Shown here: positions 51,416-59,788 of the stretch, piece by piece
How positions within the stretch are numbered: position 1 is the first letter of the stretch
How the letters are laid out: each line of letters opens with the position of its first letter
NCBI RefSeq assembly: GCF_964642095.1
Contig: NZ_OZ209244.1
Coordinates: 1,922,001 to 1,986,000 of the forward strand
DNA length: 64,000 nucleotides
Direction: 5' to 3'
From: Fretibacterium fastidiosum
GTDB taxonomy: Bacteria; Synergistota; Synergistia; Synergistales; Aminobacteriaceae
Notes under the pieces: model-generated
Databases searched by the model: none
What the model saw: only the letters and a program-made list of their open reading frames with translations
Told to the model about the DNA's origin: nothing
Made by a program: the position numbers and the translations under genes

Positions 51416-52537
51416 ATGAAACGATTGGGACTGATCGTCAATCCCATAGCAGGAATTGGTGGCAAGGTTGGGTTAAAGGGCTCCGATGGGGTCGATACCC
51501 TGCAGCGTGCGCTTCTCCTCGGCGGCGAATTTGAGAGTGGGAAGAAGGCCTCGGTAGCGCTTACGCAGCTCGGTACACTGAATAAGGGGTTTGAACTGTA
51601 TACCTGTTCCGGTGCGATGGGGGCGGAGGCCTGTCAGCGGGTTGGGCTTCCCTGTACGGTAGTGGGAGAGCCCTGCGTCACTCACACAGGGCCCGAGGAC
51701 ACGATGCGGGCGGCCAGGGCCCTCCAGAGGCTCGACCTTGATCTGCTTCTGTTTGCAGGGGGCGACGGCACCGCGCGGGACATCCTGAAGGCGGTGGGAC
51801 AGGAGGTAACGGTGCTGGGTATCCCGACAGGATGCAAGATACACTCCGGCGTCTATGCGCTTACGCCACAGGCTGCAGGCCTGCTCGCCCGTCAATGCGT
51901 GCAGGGGCGAATCCATAGGGCCAAAGAGGCCGAGGTCATGGACATCGATGAGGACCTGTTCAGGCATGGCGTCGTCCAGGCGCGGCTCTATGGTTACCTC
52001 AAAATTCCGGACGACGAGGCCCTGGTGCAACGCACAAAGATCGGCGGCTCCGGAAGCTCTTCGGTTGAAGCGTTGGCACGATTCGTTGCAGGCCAATGGC
52101 AGAACGACACGCTTTATATCGTCGGGACAGGTTCGACGACGGCCGCTGTGATGCGGGAGCTCGGTCTGCCCAACACGTTGCTTGGAGTTGATCTGGTTTA
52201 CGACAAAAGGGTCGTCGCCCTCGATTGTACGGAAAAGCGAATCCTTGAGGCAGTGCAGGAGTATGACAGGGTCAAAATTATCGTGACGATCATCGGAGGG
52301 CAAGGCTGTCTCTTTGGTCGCGGAAATCAGCAGATCAGTGCAGAAGTGCTCCGCAGGGTCGGCAGGAATAACATTATCGTTGCGGCAGGCCGTGATAAAG
52401 TGCTCTCCTTGAAGGGCCGCCCATTGTACGTCGATACGGGCGACGAGGAAGTGGATCGCTCTCTGGCAGGATATATGAAAGTCGTTATCGGCTGCGAAGA
52501 GTTTACGGTGTTGAAGGTGGCCGGGGTTGCACTTTGA
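51416..52537 (+). CDS. ATP-NAD kinase family protein (AcoX-like)
   Basis: The 373-residue product has LGLIVNPIAGIGG at the N-terminus, FAGGDGTARD with the GGDGT motif at 115-119, and GIPTGCKIHSGVYA. This is the NAD kinase fold in the long version found beside acetoin, sugar and amino acid catabolic genes. Whether it makes NADP, or phosphorylates another substrate, is not known. It is separated from the DUF819 gene by a terminator. Confidence 0.85.
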   Translation: MKRLGLIVNPIAGIGGKVGLKGSDGVDTLQRALLLGGEFESGKKASVALTQLGTLNKGFELYTCSGAMGAEACQRVGLPCTVVGEPCVTHTGPEDTMRAARALQRLDLDLLLFAGGDGTARDILKAVGQEVTVLGIPTGCKIHSGVYALTPQAAGLLARQCVQGRIHRAKEAEVMDIDEDLFRHGVVQARLYGYLKIPDDEALVQRTKIGGSGSSSVEALARFVAGQWQNDTLYIVGTGSTTAAVMRELGLPNTLLGVDLVYDKRVVALDCTEKRILEAVQEYDRVKIIVTIIGGQGCLFGRGNQQISAEVLRRVGRNNIIVAAGRDKVLSLKGRPLYVDTGDEEVDRSLAGYMKVVIGCEEFTVLKVAGVAL

Positions 52538-52615
52538 CGATCAGGAACCGCATTTGTATCATCAATAGATGATTTTGCAAGGGACGGGCTCTGCAACTCA
52601 ACGTGGACGGTGAAG

Positions 52616-53506
52616 ATGATGACGGTCAACAAAGATAAGTACACCATTGGACAAATGGCGAAGCTTTGCAACGTCTCGACAAAACAGCTGCGCTTTTACG
52701 ACGAGCGCGGTCTGGTCACGCCCGCTTACAGAGATGAGATAAATGGATATCGCTACTACGAACGCCGACAGATCGAGGAAATCCTTCTTCTGTCAGAGCT
52801 GAAGCAATACAATTTTTCCCTGGAGAAGATCGGAAGGCTGCTCCGTAACAGGGAGCTGAATCCATTGCAAAAGGAGCTGGAACAACAGCTTTATGAACTT
52901 CGCAGGGAGAGAAAGGACATTATGGCAAAGTACGATTCCATCATCGACCGTATCTTGAATATTCTGCACAGCTCCGTCTATCTTATAGCGAATCAAAAGA
53001 CGTTCGCTCAGGATATCATCTCCGTTCAAACGTTTCCCGAGACGGTTGTGGCGTACACTCGCTACGTCTCCTACTGGCACGTGGACCAACTTTTCACGTC
53101 AAGGCGCGCGGAACTCTTCAAGTTTTTGAGCGAGCATCGTCTGGAAGAGATGGGGGCCAACATGGCGTTCTTTTACAATGGCTATAAAAAGCAATTTAGT
53201 GAGAACCCCGATGACAGAGAAGGGGATTTGGAGGTCTGCATAAGGATTAAAAACCCCGATCTCTCTCTGCCCTGCGTTCGCGTCGTCGAGGAGTTCCAGG
53301 CGGTTTCCTGCATTTACGTCGGCCCCTACCGGGACATGCTTCCTGCCTACCTGGACCTCGAAAGTTACGCGAGGCAACATCAAATCCCCTTGAGCGGAGA
53401 ATCGCTGGAGGAGTACCTGATTGGCGCCAGTATGACTGCGAACCCCAACGACTACGTGACCAGACTCTACCTGCCTTTTGCGCGTGAGAAACGCGTCAGG
53501 CCGTAA
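52616..53506 (+). CDS. MerR family regulator with GyrI-like effector domain (BmrR type)
   Basis: The 296-residue product has an N-terminal MerR winged helix (YTIGQMAKLCNVSTKQLRFY and the GYRYYERRQIEEILLL recognition wing), a coiled-coil dimer helix (about 80-120), and a C-terminal GyrI-like ligand-binding domain (FPETVVAYTRYVSYWHVDQL). Such proteins bend spaced promoters in response to bound small molecules. As the last gene of the low-GC block it may control it; promoters with long spacers, such as the 19-base one before gcvPA, are typical MerR targets. The start ATG 52616 or 52619 has a weak ribosome site. Confidence 0.85.
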   Translation: MMTVNKDKYTIGQMAKLCNVSTKQLRFYDERGLVTPAYRDEINGYRYYERRQIEEILLLSELKQYNFSLEKIGRLLRNRELNPLQKELEQQLYELRRERKDIMAKYDSIIDRILNILHSSVYLIANQKTFAQDIISVQTFPETVVAYTRYVSYWHVDQLFTSRRAELFKFLSEHRLEEMGANMAFFYNGYKKQFSENPDDREGDLEVCIRIKNPDLSLPCVRVVEEFQAVSCIYVGPYRDMLPAYLDLESYARQHQIPLSGESLEEYLIGASMTANPNDYVTRLYLPFAREKRVRP

Positions 53507-53563
53507 CGGAGATTCTTGTGTTTCTGCGCATCTTTCTTCAGGCCTCCGGATAAAACCGTAAGA

Positions 53564-53600
53564 ACCGGCCGGGATGGGCAAAAGGCTCGTCCCGGCCGGT
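53564..53600. terminator. Bidirectional terminator between the MerR gene and the AAA+ gene
   Basis: Eleven-base arms ACCGGCCGGGA (53564-53574) and complement (53590-53600), followed by CGTTTTT on the plus strand and TTCTTA on the minus strand. The two genes converge here. Confidence 0.85.
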
Positions 53601-53605
53601 CGTTT

Positions 53606-55873
53606 TTAACGGTAGATCGCGCTTGCGGCGTTCTTTTCCATCTGGTAGCGGAGGAAGGTCAACTCGTCCTTGGTGCGCCATGGCCACATGCCCGACGGCC
53701 CGTAGGGGAGGAGCCCCCGGCTTTGCAGCTCGCGTTCCAGAGCGATGAGCGGCGCCTGCAGGTCGTCGCGTGAGCCCTGAAACTTCGGCAGGATCTTTGT
53801 GGTGACGGCCCAGTCGAAAGCGCGCATGGCCGCATCGACGTTGTAGGCGTCCTGTCCGCTGAGGCACATGAAGTTGGCCATGAAGTTGTAGATCGCGTCC
53901 CGAGTGCGGTAGCCCAGCGAAACGGTGTGGTTTCCGGGGATGGTGTTCACGGCGGAGAGCAGCTCCTCGATTTGGAAGTCCGTGCGTATTTTTTTGCGGA
54001 AGGCCTTCAGCTTTTCCTCCATCTCGCCGTCGATGATGGCGAGGAAGGTCGCGGCGGCCTTGGCGGACTGCAGGGCCGTGTCGTCGCTTTGGTCGTCAGT
54101 GAACATCACGTCGTTCACCCGGAAGCGAATGTAGAACGCCCGATCCAGAACCCTGGGGCTGAAGGGGAACGTCGTCGCGTCCGCGTTGGCCGTTCCGATG
54201 ATGAAGAGGAACTTCGGCATGCGGTAAAAGTTCCCGTCGGGGCAGGGGATCAGCGCCAGATTCCGCATGTCCATCGCGCTGAGGACCTCGGTCAGGTAGT
54301 CCTCCGATCGGGCCAGGTCCATCGCCTCCAGGATGATGAAAGCGCGCTTCTGAGGGGTGATCTCGCAGGCCGACAGTGCATCGTAGAAGGCGGTCCCCGA
54401 GAACGTGCCGTTCGCACCAAGGGTCTGCTGGCGGTTCAAAAGGTCTCCGACGTTCCTCCAGTCCGACCGGACGGGCAGGAGGTCGGCGGAGACCTCCGCA
54501 TCGAGGCCGGTGATCTTTTTGGCGAAGCTGATGGCCATGTGGGTCTTGCCCCCGCCGTTGGTCCCTCCCAGGATCGTGAAGCCGCAGGTCGCCGTCGCGG
54601 CCATGAGCGCCAGCTCTATGTTGTGCCGATTCGCCTGGTCGTCGTCCGGCTTCAGGAGATGACCGTCGGAGTCGATGAACTGATTGGCCGCGAAGAACCT
54701 CTGAGGATGTGCAGCCATCGGGTCGTCCGATTCAGGTTGGGGGGCGAGGGGGGACTCCTTCGCGGACACAGGCTCTGCCGCGGGAGCGGACGCCTGCGGT
54801 GCCGTGGCAGGTTCCTTCACGGGCGCAGGCTCCGCTGCGGGAGCGGGCTGCGGTGCAGGAGTGGGCGTTGGCTGCGCCACAGGGGCAGGCTGCGGTGCAG
54901 GGGCCGACGCTGGCTGCGGCACGGGGGCAGGGGTTGGCTGCGCCACAGGGGCGGGCTGCGGCGCAGGTGCAGGGGTTGGCTGCAGCACGGGAGCGGGTTG
55001 CGGTGCAGGGACCGGCGCTGGCTGCGGCGCAGGCGCAGGGGTTGCCTGCGCCACGGGAGCAGGTTGCGGTGCAGGGGTCGGCGCTGGCTGCGGCGCAGGT
55101 GCAGGGGTTGGCTGCGACACGGGAGCGGGTTGCGGCGCAAGAGTAGGTGCTGGCTGTGGCGCAGGGGCCGGCGCTGGCTGCGGTGCAGGGGTTGGCTGCG
55201 GCACGGGGGCGGGTTGCGGCGCAAGGGTAGGCGCTGGCTGTGGCGCAGGTGCAAGCGTTGGGTGCGGCGCGGGAGTGGGCTCGGGGGCTGGCGCGTAGCC
55301 GATGAGATGGCACAGCGCCTCGTACTTCGGGTCGTTCAGGTCGAACTTGAAGACGCCGGAGTCGTAGAACTCCGGATAGGAGGTCCTGTCGGGGTCTTTA
55401 GAGGTCCTCAGTATCTTGATGAGCGCGTCCACCACCTTGTCGTTATCCTGCCAGGAGGTGGAGTCCAGGTTGAAGAACTTCCTTGGGTCGCCGCGGAACA
55501 GGAACTGTTCCCGATCCTTCGTGGTCGTCGTGGAGAGCGTGCAGGCCAGGGTGTAGACGTCGATGTTGGAACTCCACGTCTCCGGAGAGGCGGTGAAGAT
55601 GGCGTTCCCGCTCCACTCGTCGCTCGAGGGGTACAGCAGCAGCAGAGGGGTGTTCGCGCCCCCTTCCTCTACGGTAATCCCCTGGAGGCTCTCCGGCTTT
55701 AGGTCGAGAGCGGTGTGCTTGAACTTGAACAGGATGTCTCCGCTGCGCTGGCTTTCGGATTCGAAGGCGGCGTCTTCGTTGTTGTTGTCCGTGCGCACAG
55801 GAATGTCAACGGACCTGGGGCAGGTCGCGGGGTCAAGGGTTTTAAAGCTCGTGTAGATCAGGAAACAATTCAT
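53606..55873 (-). CDS. McrB-like AAA+ ATPase with a Pro/Ala/Gln-rich linker and a new N-terminal domain
   Basis: The 755-residue protein has three parts. Residues 1-193 match nothing I know (begins MNCFLIYTSFKTLDP). Residues 194-384 are a linker of repeated PAPQPAP-type units. Residues 395-755 hold an AAA+ ATPase: Walker A GTNGGGKT (437-444), Walker B FIILEAMD with E516 (the usual Asp before it is Leu), sensor-1 IIGTANAD (N563), and LDRAFYIRF with R578 as probable Arg finger. This is closest to the McrB/AAA_5 clade. ATG 55873 follows GGAGG. No McrC or nuclease gene is adjacent. It is flanked by a MerR gene and pepP, with no operon partner visible. Confidence 0.75.
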   Translation of the reverse strand: MNCFLIYTSFKTLDPATCPRSVDIPVRTDNNNEDAAFESESQRSGDILFKFKHTALDLKPESLQGITVEEGGANTPLLLLYPSSDEWSGNAIFTASPETWSSNIDVYTLACTLSTTTTKDREQFLFRGDPRKFFNLDSTSWQDNDKVVDALIKILRTSKDPDRTSYPEFYDSGVFKFDLNDPKYEALCHLIGYAPAPEPTPAPHPTLAPAPQPAPTLAPQPAPVPQPTPAPQPAPAPAPQPAPTLAPQPAPVSQPTPAPAPQPAPTPAPQPAPVAQATPAPAPQPAPVPAPQPAPVLQPTPAPAPQPAPVAQPTPAPVPQPASAPAPQPAPVAQPTPTPAPQPAPAAEPAPVKEPATAPQASAPAAEPVSAKESPLAPQPESDDPMAAHPQRFFAANQFIDSDGHLLKPDDDQANRHNIELALMAATATCGFTILGGTNGGGKTHMAISFAKKITGLDAEVSADLLPVRSDWRNVGDLLNRQQTLGANGTFSGTAFYDALSACEITPQKRAFIILEAMDLARSEDYLTEVLSAMDMRNLALIPCPDGNFYRMPKFLFIIGTANADATTFPFSPRVLDRAFYIRFRVNDVMFTDDQSDDTALQSAKAAATFLAIIDGEMEEKLKAFRKKIRTDFQIEELLSAVNTIPGNHTVSLGYRTRDAIYNFMANFMCLSGQDAYNVDAAMRAFDWAVTTKILPKFQGSRDDLQAPLIALERELQSRGLLPYGPSGMWPWRTKDELTFLRYQMEKNAASAIYR
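54722..55294. repeat. Degenerate tandem repeat encoding the Pro/Ala/Gln linker
   Basis: The DNA repeats imperfect units of about 30-70 bases around GGCTGCGGCGCAGG, which code on the minus strand for PAPQPAPV(P/A/S)QPTPAP-like units. Unit number may vary by slippage. Long plus-strand frames here (Gly/Ala/Cys-rich) are by-products of the repeat. Confidence 0.8.
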
Positions 55874-56133
55874 CACAGTACCTCCAGTCTGTCCGGGCTC
55901 CGAGACGCCTCCGGAGTCCGTGAAGCGAAGTCTCACGCCCAATACACTAAACAGTTTGCCTGACATTATACCTCTTGTGGGCTGTTTTCGTTCGACTTTG
56001 CGGGAGAGGACCCCGCCGACCTTTTCAAGCCTTTCACTCAAAAGCGGTTTCTCTCTGCTAGAATACTGGTACCCACGGGGGCTGATCCTCGACCGGCCCC
56101 CGTGACGTTCAATGAGTGAGGAGAGGACTAGAC

Positions 56134-57240
56134 ATGGCTTTCGAGGCGGTCAATAAGCGGCTTGTGCGCTTCAGGGCTCTGCTGAAGGAGAAGGGACTGG
56201 ACGCTTTCGTTTTGCTGGTCCTGGAGCGACACAACACGGAGAACTGCCATTACCTGTCGGGCTTCAGGGGGAGCAGCGCTGCGCTCGTCGTCGACCGGGA
56301 GAACGCGCTTCTGGTGACGGACGGGCGCTATCGCATTCAGGCCGCGGCGGAGACGCCATTTGAAGTGGTCATTCAGTCGGAGCTTCCGCTGCCCGCCTGG
56401 CTGGCGAAGGCCGTAAAGGACGCGAGATGGCGCAGGGTGGGGTTTGAGGCGGAGAAGGTGTCCCATCGAATCTTCAGCCTCTCGTTGGAGCCCGTGGGGA
56501 TTGAGTGGGTGGATGCGTCGGAACTCATCCCCTCGCTGCGCCGTGCCAAGGACGCCGAAGAGGTGGAGGCGATCCGGCGAGCCGCCCTCATCGGGCGCCA
56601 GGCCTACGGCAACGTGCTTCGGACCGTGCGGCCCGGCATGACGGAAGCGGAGTTCGAGGGCGCGCTCCTGCTGGAGATCAAGAGGCTGGGGGCGGAGAAG
56701 GGCTGGGCCCACGACGACTTCATCGTGGCCTCCGGAGCGCGGGGCGCCATCTGTCACGCCCACGCGACCTCGCGGGCCTTTGAGGCGGGCGACGTGGTGA
56801 CGGTGGACTACGGCGCCATGGTGGGCGGCTACATGAGCGACATCACGCGCAACTTCGCGGTGGGCCGGCCCGACGACAAAGCCCTTGAGGTGAACGACGT
56901 CCTGCTGCGGGCGCACCGCGCTGCGGCTGCGGCGCTGCGTCCGGGACTTGCGGGCCGGGAGGCGGACGCCATCGCCCGCCGCATCATCGCCGAGGCGGGC
57001 TACGGCCGAAACTTCGTACACAGCCTGGGACACGGCCTGGGGCTTGAGGTCCATGAAGCGCCGCGCCTCTCCGCCACCTCAAGGGACGTGCTGCAGGCTG
57101 GGGACGTCGTGACCGTCGAGCCGGGGATCTACATCGAGGGCTGGGGCGGCCTCCGCATTGAGGACGACTACCTCATCACCCAGGACGGCGCGGAGTGTCT
57201 GACGGCGACCGACAACCAGTCCCTTGAAGTCGTCGCCTGA
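56134..57240 (+). CDS. pepP: Xaa-Pro aminopeptidase (M24 family)
   Basis: The 368-residue product has a creatinase-like N-terminal domain (HYLSGFRGSSAALVV) and an M24 pita-bread domain. Metal ligands are D225 (VDYG), D236 (SDITR), H300 (LGHGLGLEVHE), E329 (EPGIYIEG) and E343 (RIEDD). It removes N-terminal residues before proline. GAGGAGAGGA precedes ATG 56134. A weak hairpin at 57269-57297 follows. Confidence 0.92.
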   Translation: MAFEAVNKRLVRFRALLKEKGLDAFVLLVLERHNTENCHYLSGFRGSSAALVVDRENALLVTDGRYRIQAAAETPFEVVIQSELPLPAWLAKAVKDARWRRVGFEAEKVSHRIFSLSLEPVGIEWVDASELIPSLRRAKDAEEVEAIRRAALIGRQAYGNVLRTVRPGMTEAEFEGALLLEIKRLGAEKGWAHDDFIVASGARGAICHAHATSRAFEAGDVVTVDYGAMVGGYMSDITRNFAVGRPDDKALEVNDVLLRAHRAAAAALRPGLAGREADAIARRIIAEAGYGRNFVHSLGHGLGLEVHEAPRLSATSRDVLQAGDVVTVEPGIYIEGWGGLRIEDDYLITQDGAECLTATDNQSLEVVA

Positions 57241-57268
57241 GCCTGGGGACCGCTGGCCGAGTTGTCGA

Positions 57269-57297
57269 GGGGCTCCCCGAAGGGAGATCGGAGCCCC
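57269..57297 (+). terminator. Hairpin after pepP
   Basis: GGGGCTCC (57269-57276) with its complement (57290-57297). There is no T run, so termination would be partial. Confidence 0.45.
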
Positions 57298-57453
57298 ATG
57301 TCGAAATTTCAGGGAAGCGCTGAAGATACCCTTGGTCGAACGTACCTCGATGGCTTTCGACAATTTTAAGATGAATTTAAGATGGATCAGCGCTTCCTTA
57401 AGAGGCTGAATAAAATTTTGATCGAAATAAAATTCTGAAGGGAGAACGCACGC

Positions 57454-58989
57454 ATGGAGAACGCCGTGAAGGGCCCCGGCCAGGGGGGGCTGGAGCAGGA
57501 GGGCGCGGATAACGAGGTCGTCCGGCAGATGAAGGAGAAGCTCCTTCGCCTGCGCCGGGAGGAGGGCTTTGACCCCTACGTCGCCGAGACGTGGGACTGC
57601 CGGGACCACCTGGCGGACGTCCGCTGTCGTTTCGAGCACCTGGCGCCGGAGGAGTCAGACGAGACGGTGACGCTGAGCACGGCGGGCCGCCTGATGACGC
57701 TGCGCCGGCAGGGCAGGACGACCTTCGCCGATTTGGCGGACGAGACGGGGCGCATCCAGCTCTACTTTCAGGTGAACGCTCTTGGGGAGAAGCCCTACGA
57801 GTTTCTGAAGAAGTGGGTGGACACGGGGGACTGGCTGGGCGTCGTGGGGCATCCCTGCCGCACCAAGCGCGGAGAACTGACCATTCAGGTGACGGACTAC
57901 AAGCTGCTCAGCAAGTCCATCCGCCCGCTGCCGGAGAAGTGGCACGGCCTGACGGATACGGAGACCCGCTATCGACGGCGCTACATGGACCTCATCGCAA
58001 ACCCGGAGGTGCGCGAGGTGTTCCGCAAGCGCTCGAAGATCATCTCCTCCTTCCGAGAGACGCTGGAGGCCCACGGGTCGCTGGAGGTGGAGACGCCCAT
58101 CCTGTCGGTGCTGGCGGGGGGCGCCAACGCCCGGCCGTTCAAGACCTTTCACAACGCCCTGGGTTTGGACATGTACCTGCGCATCGCGGTGGAGCTCTAC
58201 CTGAAGCGTCTCGTGGTGGGCATGATGGGCCGCGTGTACGAGATCGGGCGCAACTTCCGCAACGAGGGCATCGACACCATGCACAACCCGGAGTTCACGA
58301 TGATGGAGGTCTACTGGCCCTACGCGAACTACGAGGACATGATGAACCTCGCGGAGGAGCTGATCCGCAACGCGGCAAAGGCCATCGGTACCCTTGAGAT
58401 CGAGTGGAACGGCGTCAAGGCGGACCTGTCGCGGCCCTTCCGCCGCATCACGATGCTGGATGCGGTGAAGGAGTACGCCGGCGTGGACCTGAGCGCCGTG
58501 ACGGACGACGAGGCGGCGCGGAAGATCGCCCGCGAGAAGGGCTTGGGCGGCGACCTGAAGGGAACGGAGAGCCGCTTTGCCGTGCTGAACCTGCTGTATG
58601 AGGCCTTTTGCGAGGAAAAAATGGTGCAGCCGACCTTCGTGATGGGGCACCCCACGGAGATATCCCCCCTCTCGAAGCGGGACCCGGAGAACCCCGACTA
58701 CACTCACCGCTTCGAGCTCTTCATGTTCGGCAAGGAAGTGGCCAACGCCTTCAGCGAGCTGAACGACCCGCTGGACCAGCGGGCGCGCTTCGAGGACCAG
58801 ATGCGCAAGAAGGAGGCGGGCGACGATGAGGCCCACGCCTTCGACGAGGACTTCATCAACGCCATTGAGGTGGGGTTGCCGCCCACGGGGGGGATGGGCA
58901 TCGGCATGGACCGTCTCGTCATGTTCCTGACGGGGGCGCGGTCCATTCGCGACGTCATCCTCTTTCCGGCGATGAAGCCGAACGAGTGA
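57454..58989 (+). CDS. lysS: Lysyl-tRNA synthetase (class II)
   Basis: The 511-residue product has an N-terminal OB-fold anticodon domain (GRLMTLRRQGRTTFADLAD), class II motif 2 FRNEGIDTMHNPEFTMMEVYW and motif 3 GMGIGMDRLVMFLTG; the motif phrases are the LysS-specific forms, not AspS or GenX. A 25-residue N-terminal extension is present. AAGGGAG precedes the ATG. Confidence 0.96.
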   Translation: MENAVKGPGQGGLEQEGADNEVVRQMKEKLLRLRREEGFDPYVAETWDCRDHLADVRCRFEHLAPEESDETVTLSTAGRLMTLRRQGRTTFADLADETGRIQLYFQVNALGEKPYEFLKKWVDTGDWLGVVGHPCRTKRGELTIQVTDYKLLSKSIRPLPEKWHGLTDTETRYRRRYMDLIANPEVREVFRKRSKIISSFRETLEAHGSLEVETPILSVLAGGANARPFKTFHNALGLDMYLRIAVELYLKRLVVGMMGRVYEIGRNFRNEGIDTMHNPEFTMMEVYWPYANYEDMMNLAEELIRNAAKAIGTLEIEWNGVKADLSRPFRRITMLDAVKEYAGVDLSAVTDDEAARKIAREKGLGGDLKGTESRFAVLNLLYEAFCEEKMVQPTFVMGHPTEISPLSKRDPENPDYTHRFELFMFGKEVANAFSELNDPLDQRARFEDQMRKKEAGDDEAHAFDEDFINAIEVGLPPTGGMGIGMDRLVMFLTGARSIRDVILFPAMKPNE

Positions 58990-59012
58990 CACGGCGGACA
59001 GGACCCCGTTGA

Positions 59013-59046
59013 CGCGAGGGGGCGGCCTGCAGGCCGCCCCCTCGCG
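59013..59046. terminator. Bidirectional terminator between lysS and ccdA
   Basis: A perfect 17-base palindromic pair (59013-59029 with 59030-59046) centred on CTGCAG between two convergent genes. Confidence 0.8.
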
Positions 59047-59069
59047 CGCTCTCTGTTTATGAGATGGTT

Positions 59070-59786
59070 TCAGGAGATCAGGAGCAGCATCTCCCGCGAC
59101 AAATAGAGGCCCGCTGCGATCAGCGCGAGGCCGCACGTGACGTTCAGGGCGCGCAGGATGACGGTGCCGCGCTCGCTCTGCAGCCAGCGGGACGCCAACT
59201 GCGCAAAGGTCCCGGAGAGGACCAGCACGGCGCTGTACCCCAGCGCGTAGGCGACGATGAGCCCCGCGGCCGCGACCGGTTTTGTCGAGGCCTGGGACAG
59301 GGCGACGGAGAGCAGGGGAGAGATGTACCCGATGCTGCAGGGGCCGATGGCCAACCCGGATACGACGCCCAGCGTCAGCGCCCCGCGCAGGCCGCGGCGG
59401 TCCGTGCCGCCCGCCTTGTCCGCTCCGCCGTTGAAGGAAAAGAGGCGAATGTGGACGATCCCTATCAGGTGCAGCCCCATGAGGATGAACACCGCCGCGG
59501 TGACGAACGTCAGCAGGCGCTCATGCCCTCCCAGCAGGACCCCCACGCCCGAGGTGATGAGGGCCACCAGCAACAGGTTCAGCACGATGCCCACGCAGAA
59601 GACGCAGGATATCCTGAAGGCCTCCCACCGGCCGGGCTCCTCCGCGTTCGCGATGTAGCCCACCACCAGGGGGATGGCGGCGATGCCGCAGGGGCTGAGG
59701 ATGACGCTGGCCATCCCCCACAGGAAGGCCCCCAGCCACTGCAGCGCGCCGCTTGAGAGCATCGCAGAAAAGATCGCATCGAGCAT
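59070..59786 (-). CDS. ccdA: CcdA-type thiol:disulfide membrane electron carrier
   Basis: The 238-residue protein has six membrane helices with the two active cysteines in ILSPCGIAAIP and AIGPCSIGYISP, the CcdA/DsbD-beta pattern. It passes electrons from cytoplasmic thioredoxin to thiol proteins outside the membrane. It starts two bases after the stop of the selenocysteine thioredoxin gene, so that protein is its likely partner. Confidence 0.92.
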   Translation of the reverse strand: MLDAIFSAMLSSGALQWLGAFLWGMASVILSPCGIAAIPLVVGYIANAEEPGRWEAFRISCVFCVGIVLNLLLVALITSGVGVLLGGHERLLTFVTAAVFILMGLHLIGIVHIRLFSFNGGADKAGGTDRRGLRGALTLGVVSGLAIGPCSIGYISPLLSVALSQASTKPVAAAGLIVAYALGYSAVLVLSGTFAQLASRWLQSERGTVILRALNVTCGLALIAAGLYLSREMLLLIS

Positions 59787-59788
59787 CG

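Noticed and set aside
54804..55298. Plus-strand Gly/Ala/Cys-rich 164-codon frame
   Set aside because: It is the complement of the PAPQ-encoding repeat; the minus-strand AAA+ gene explains the DNA.
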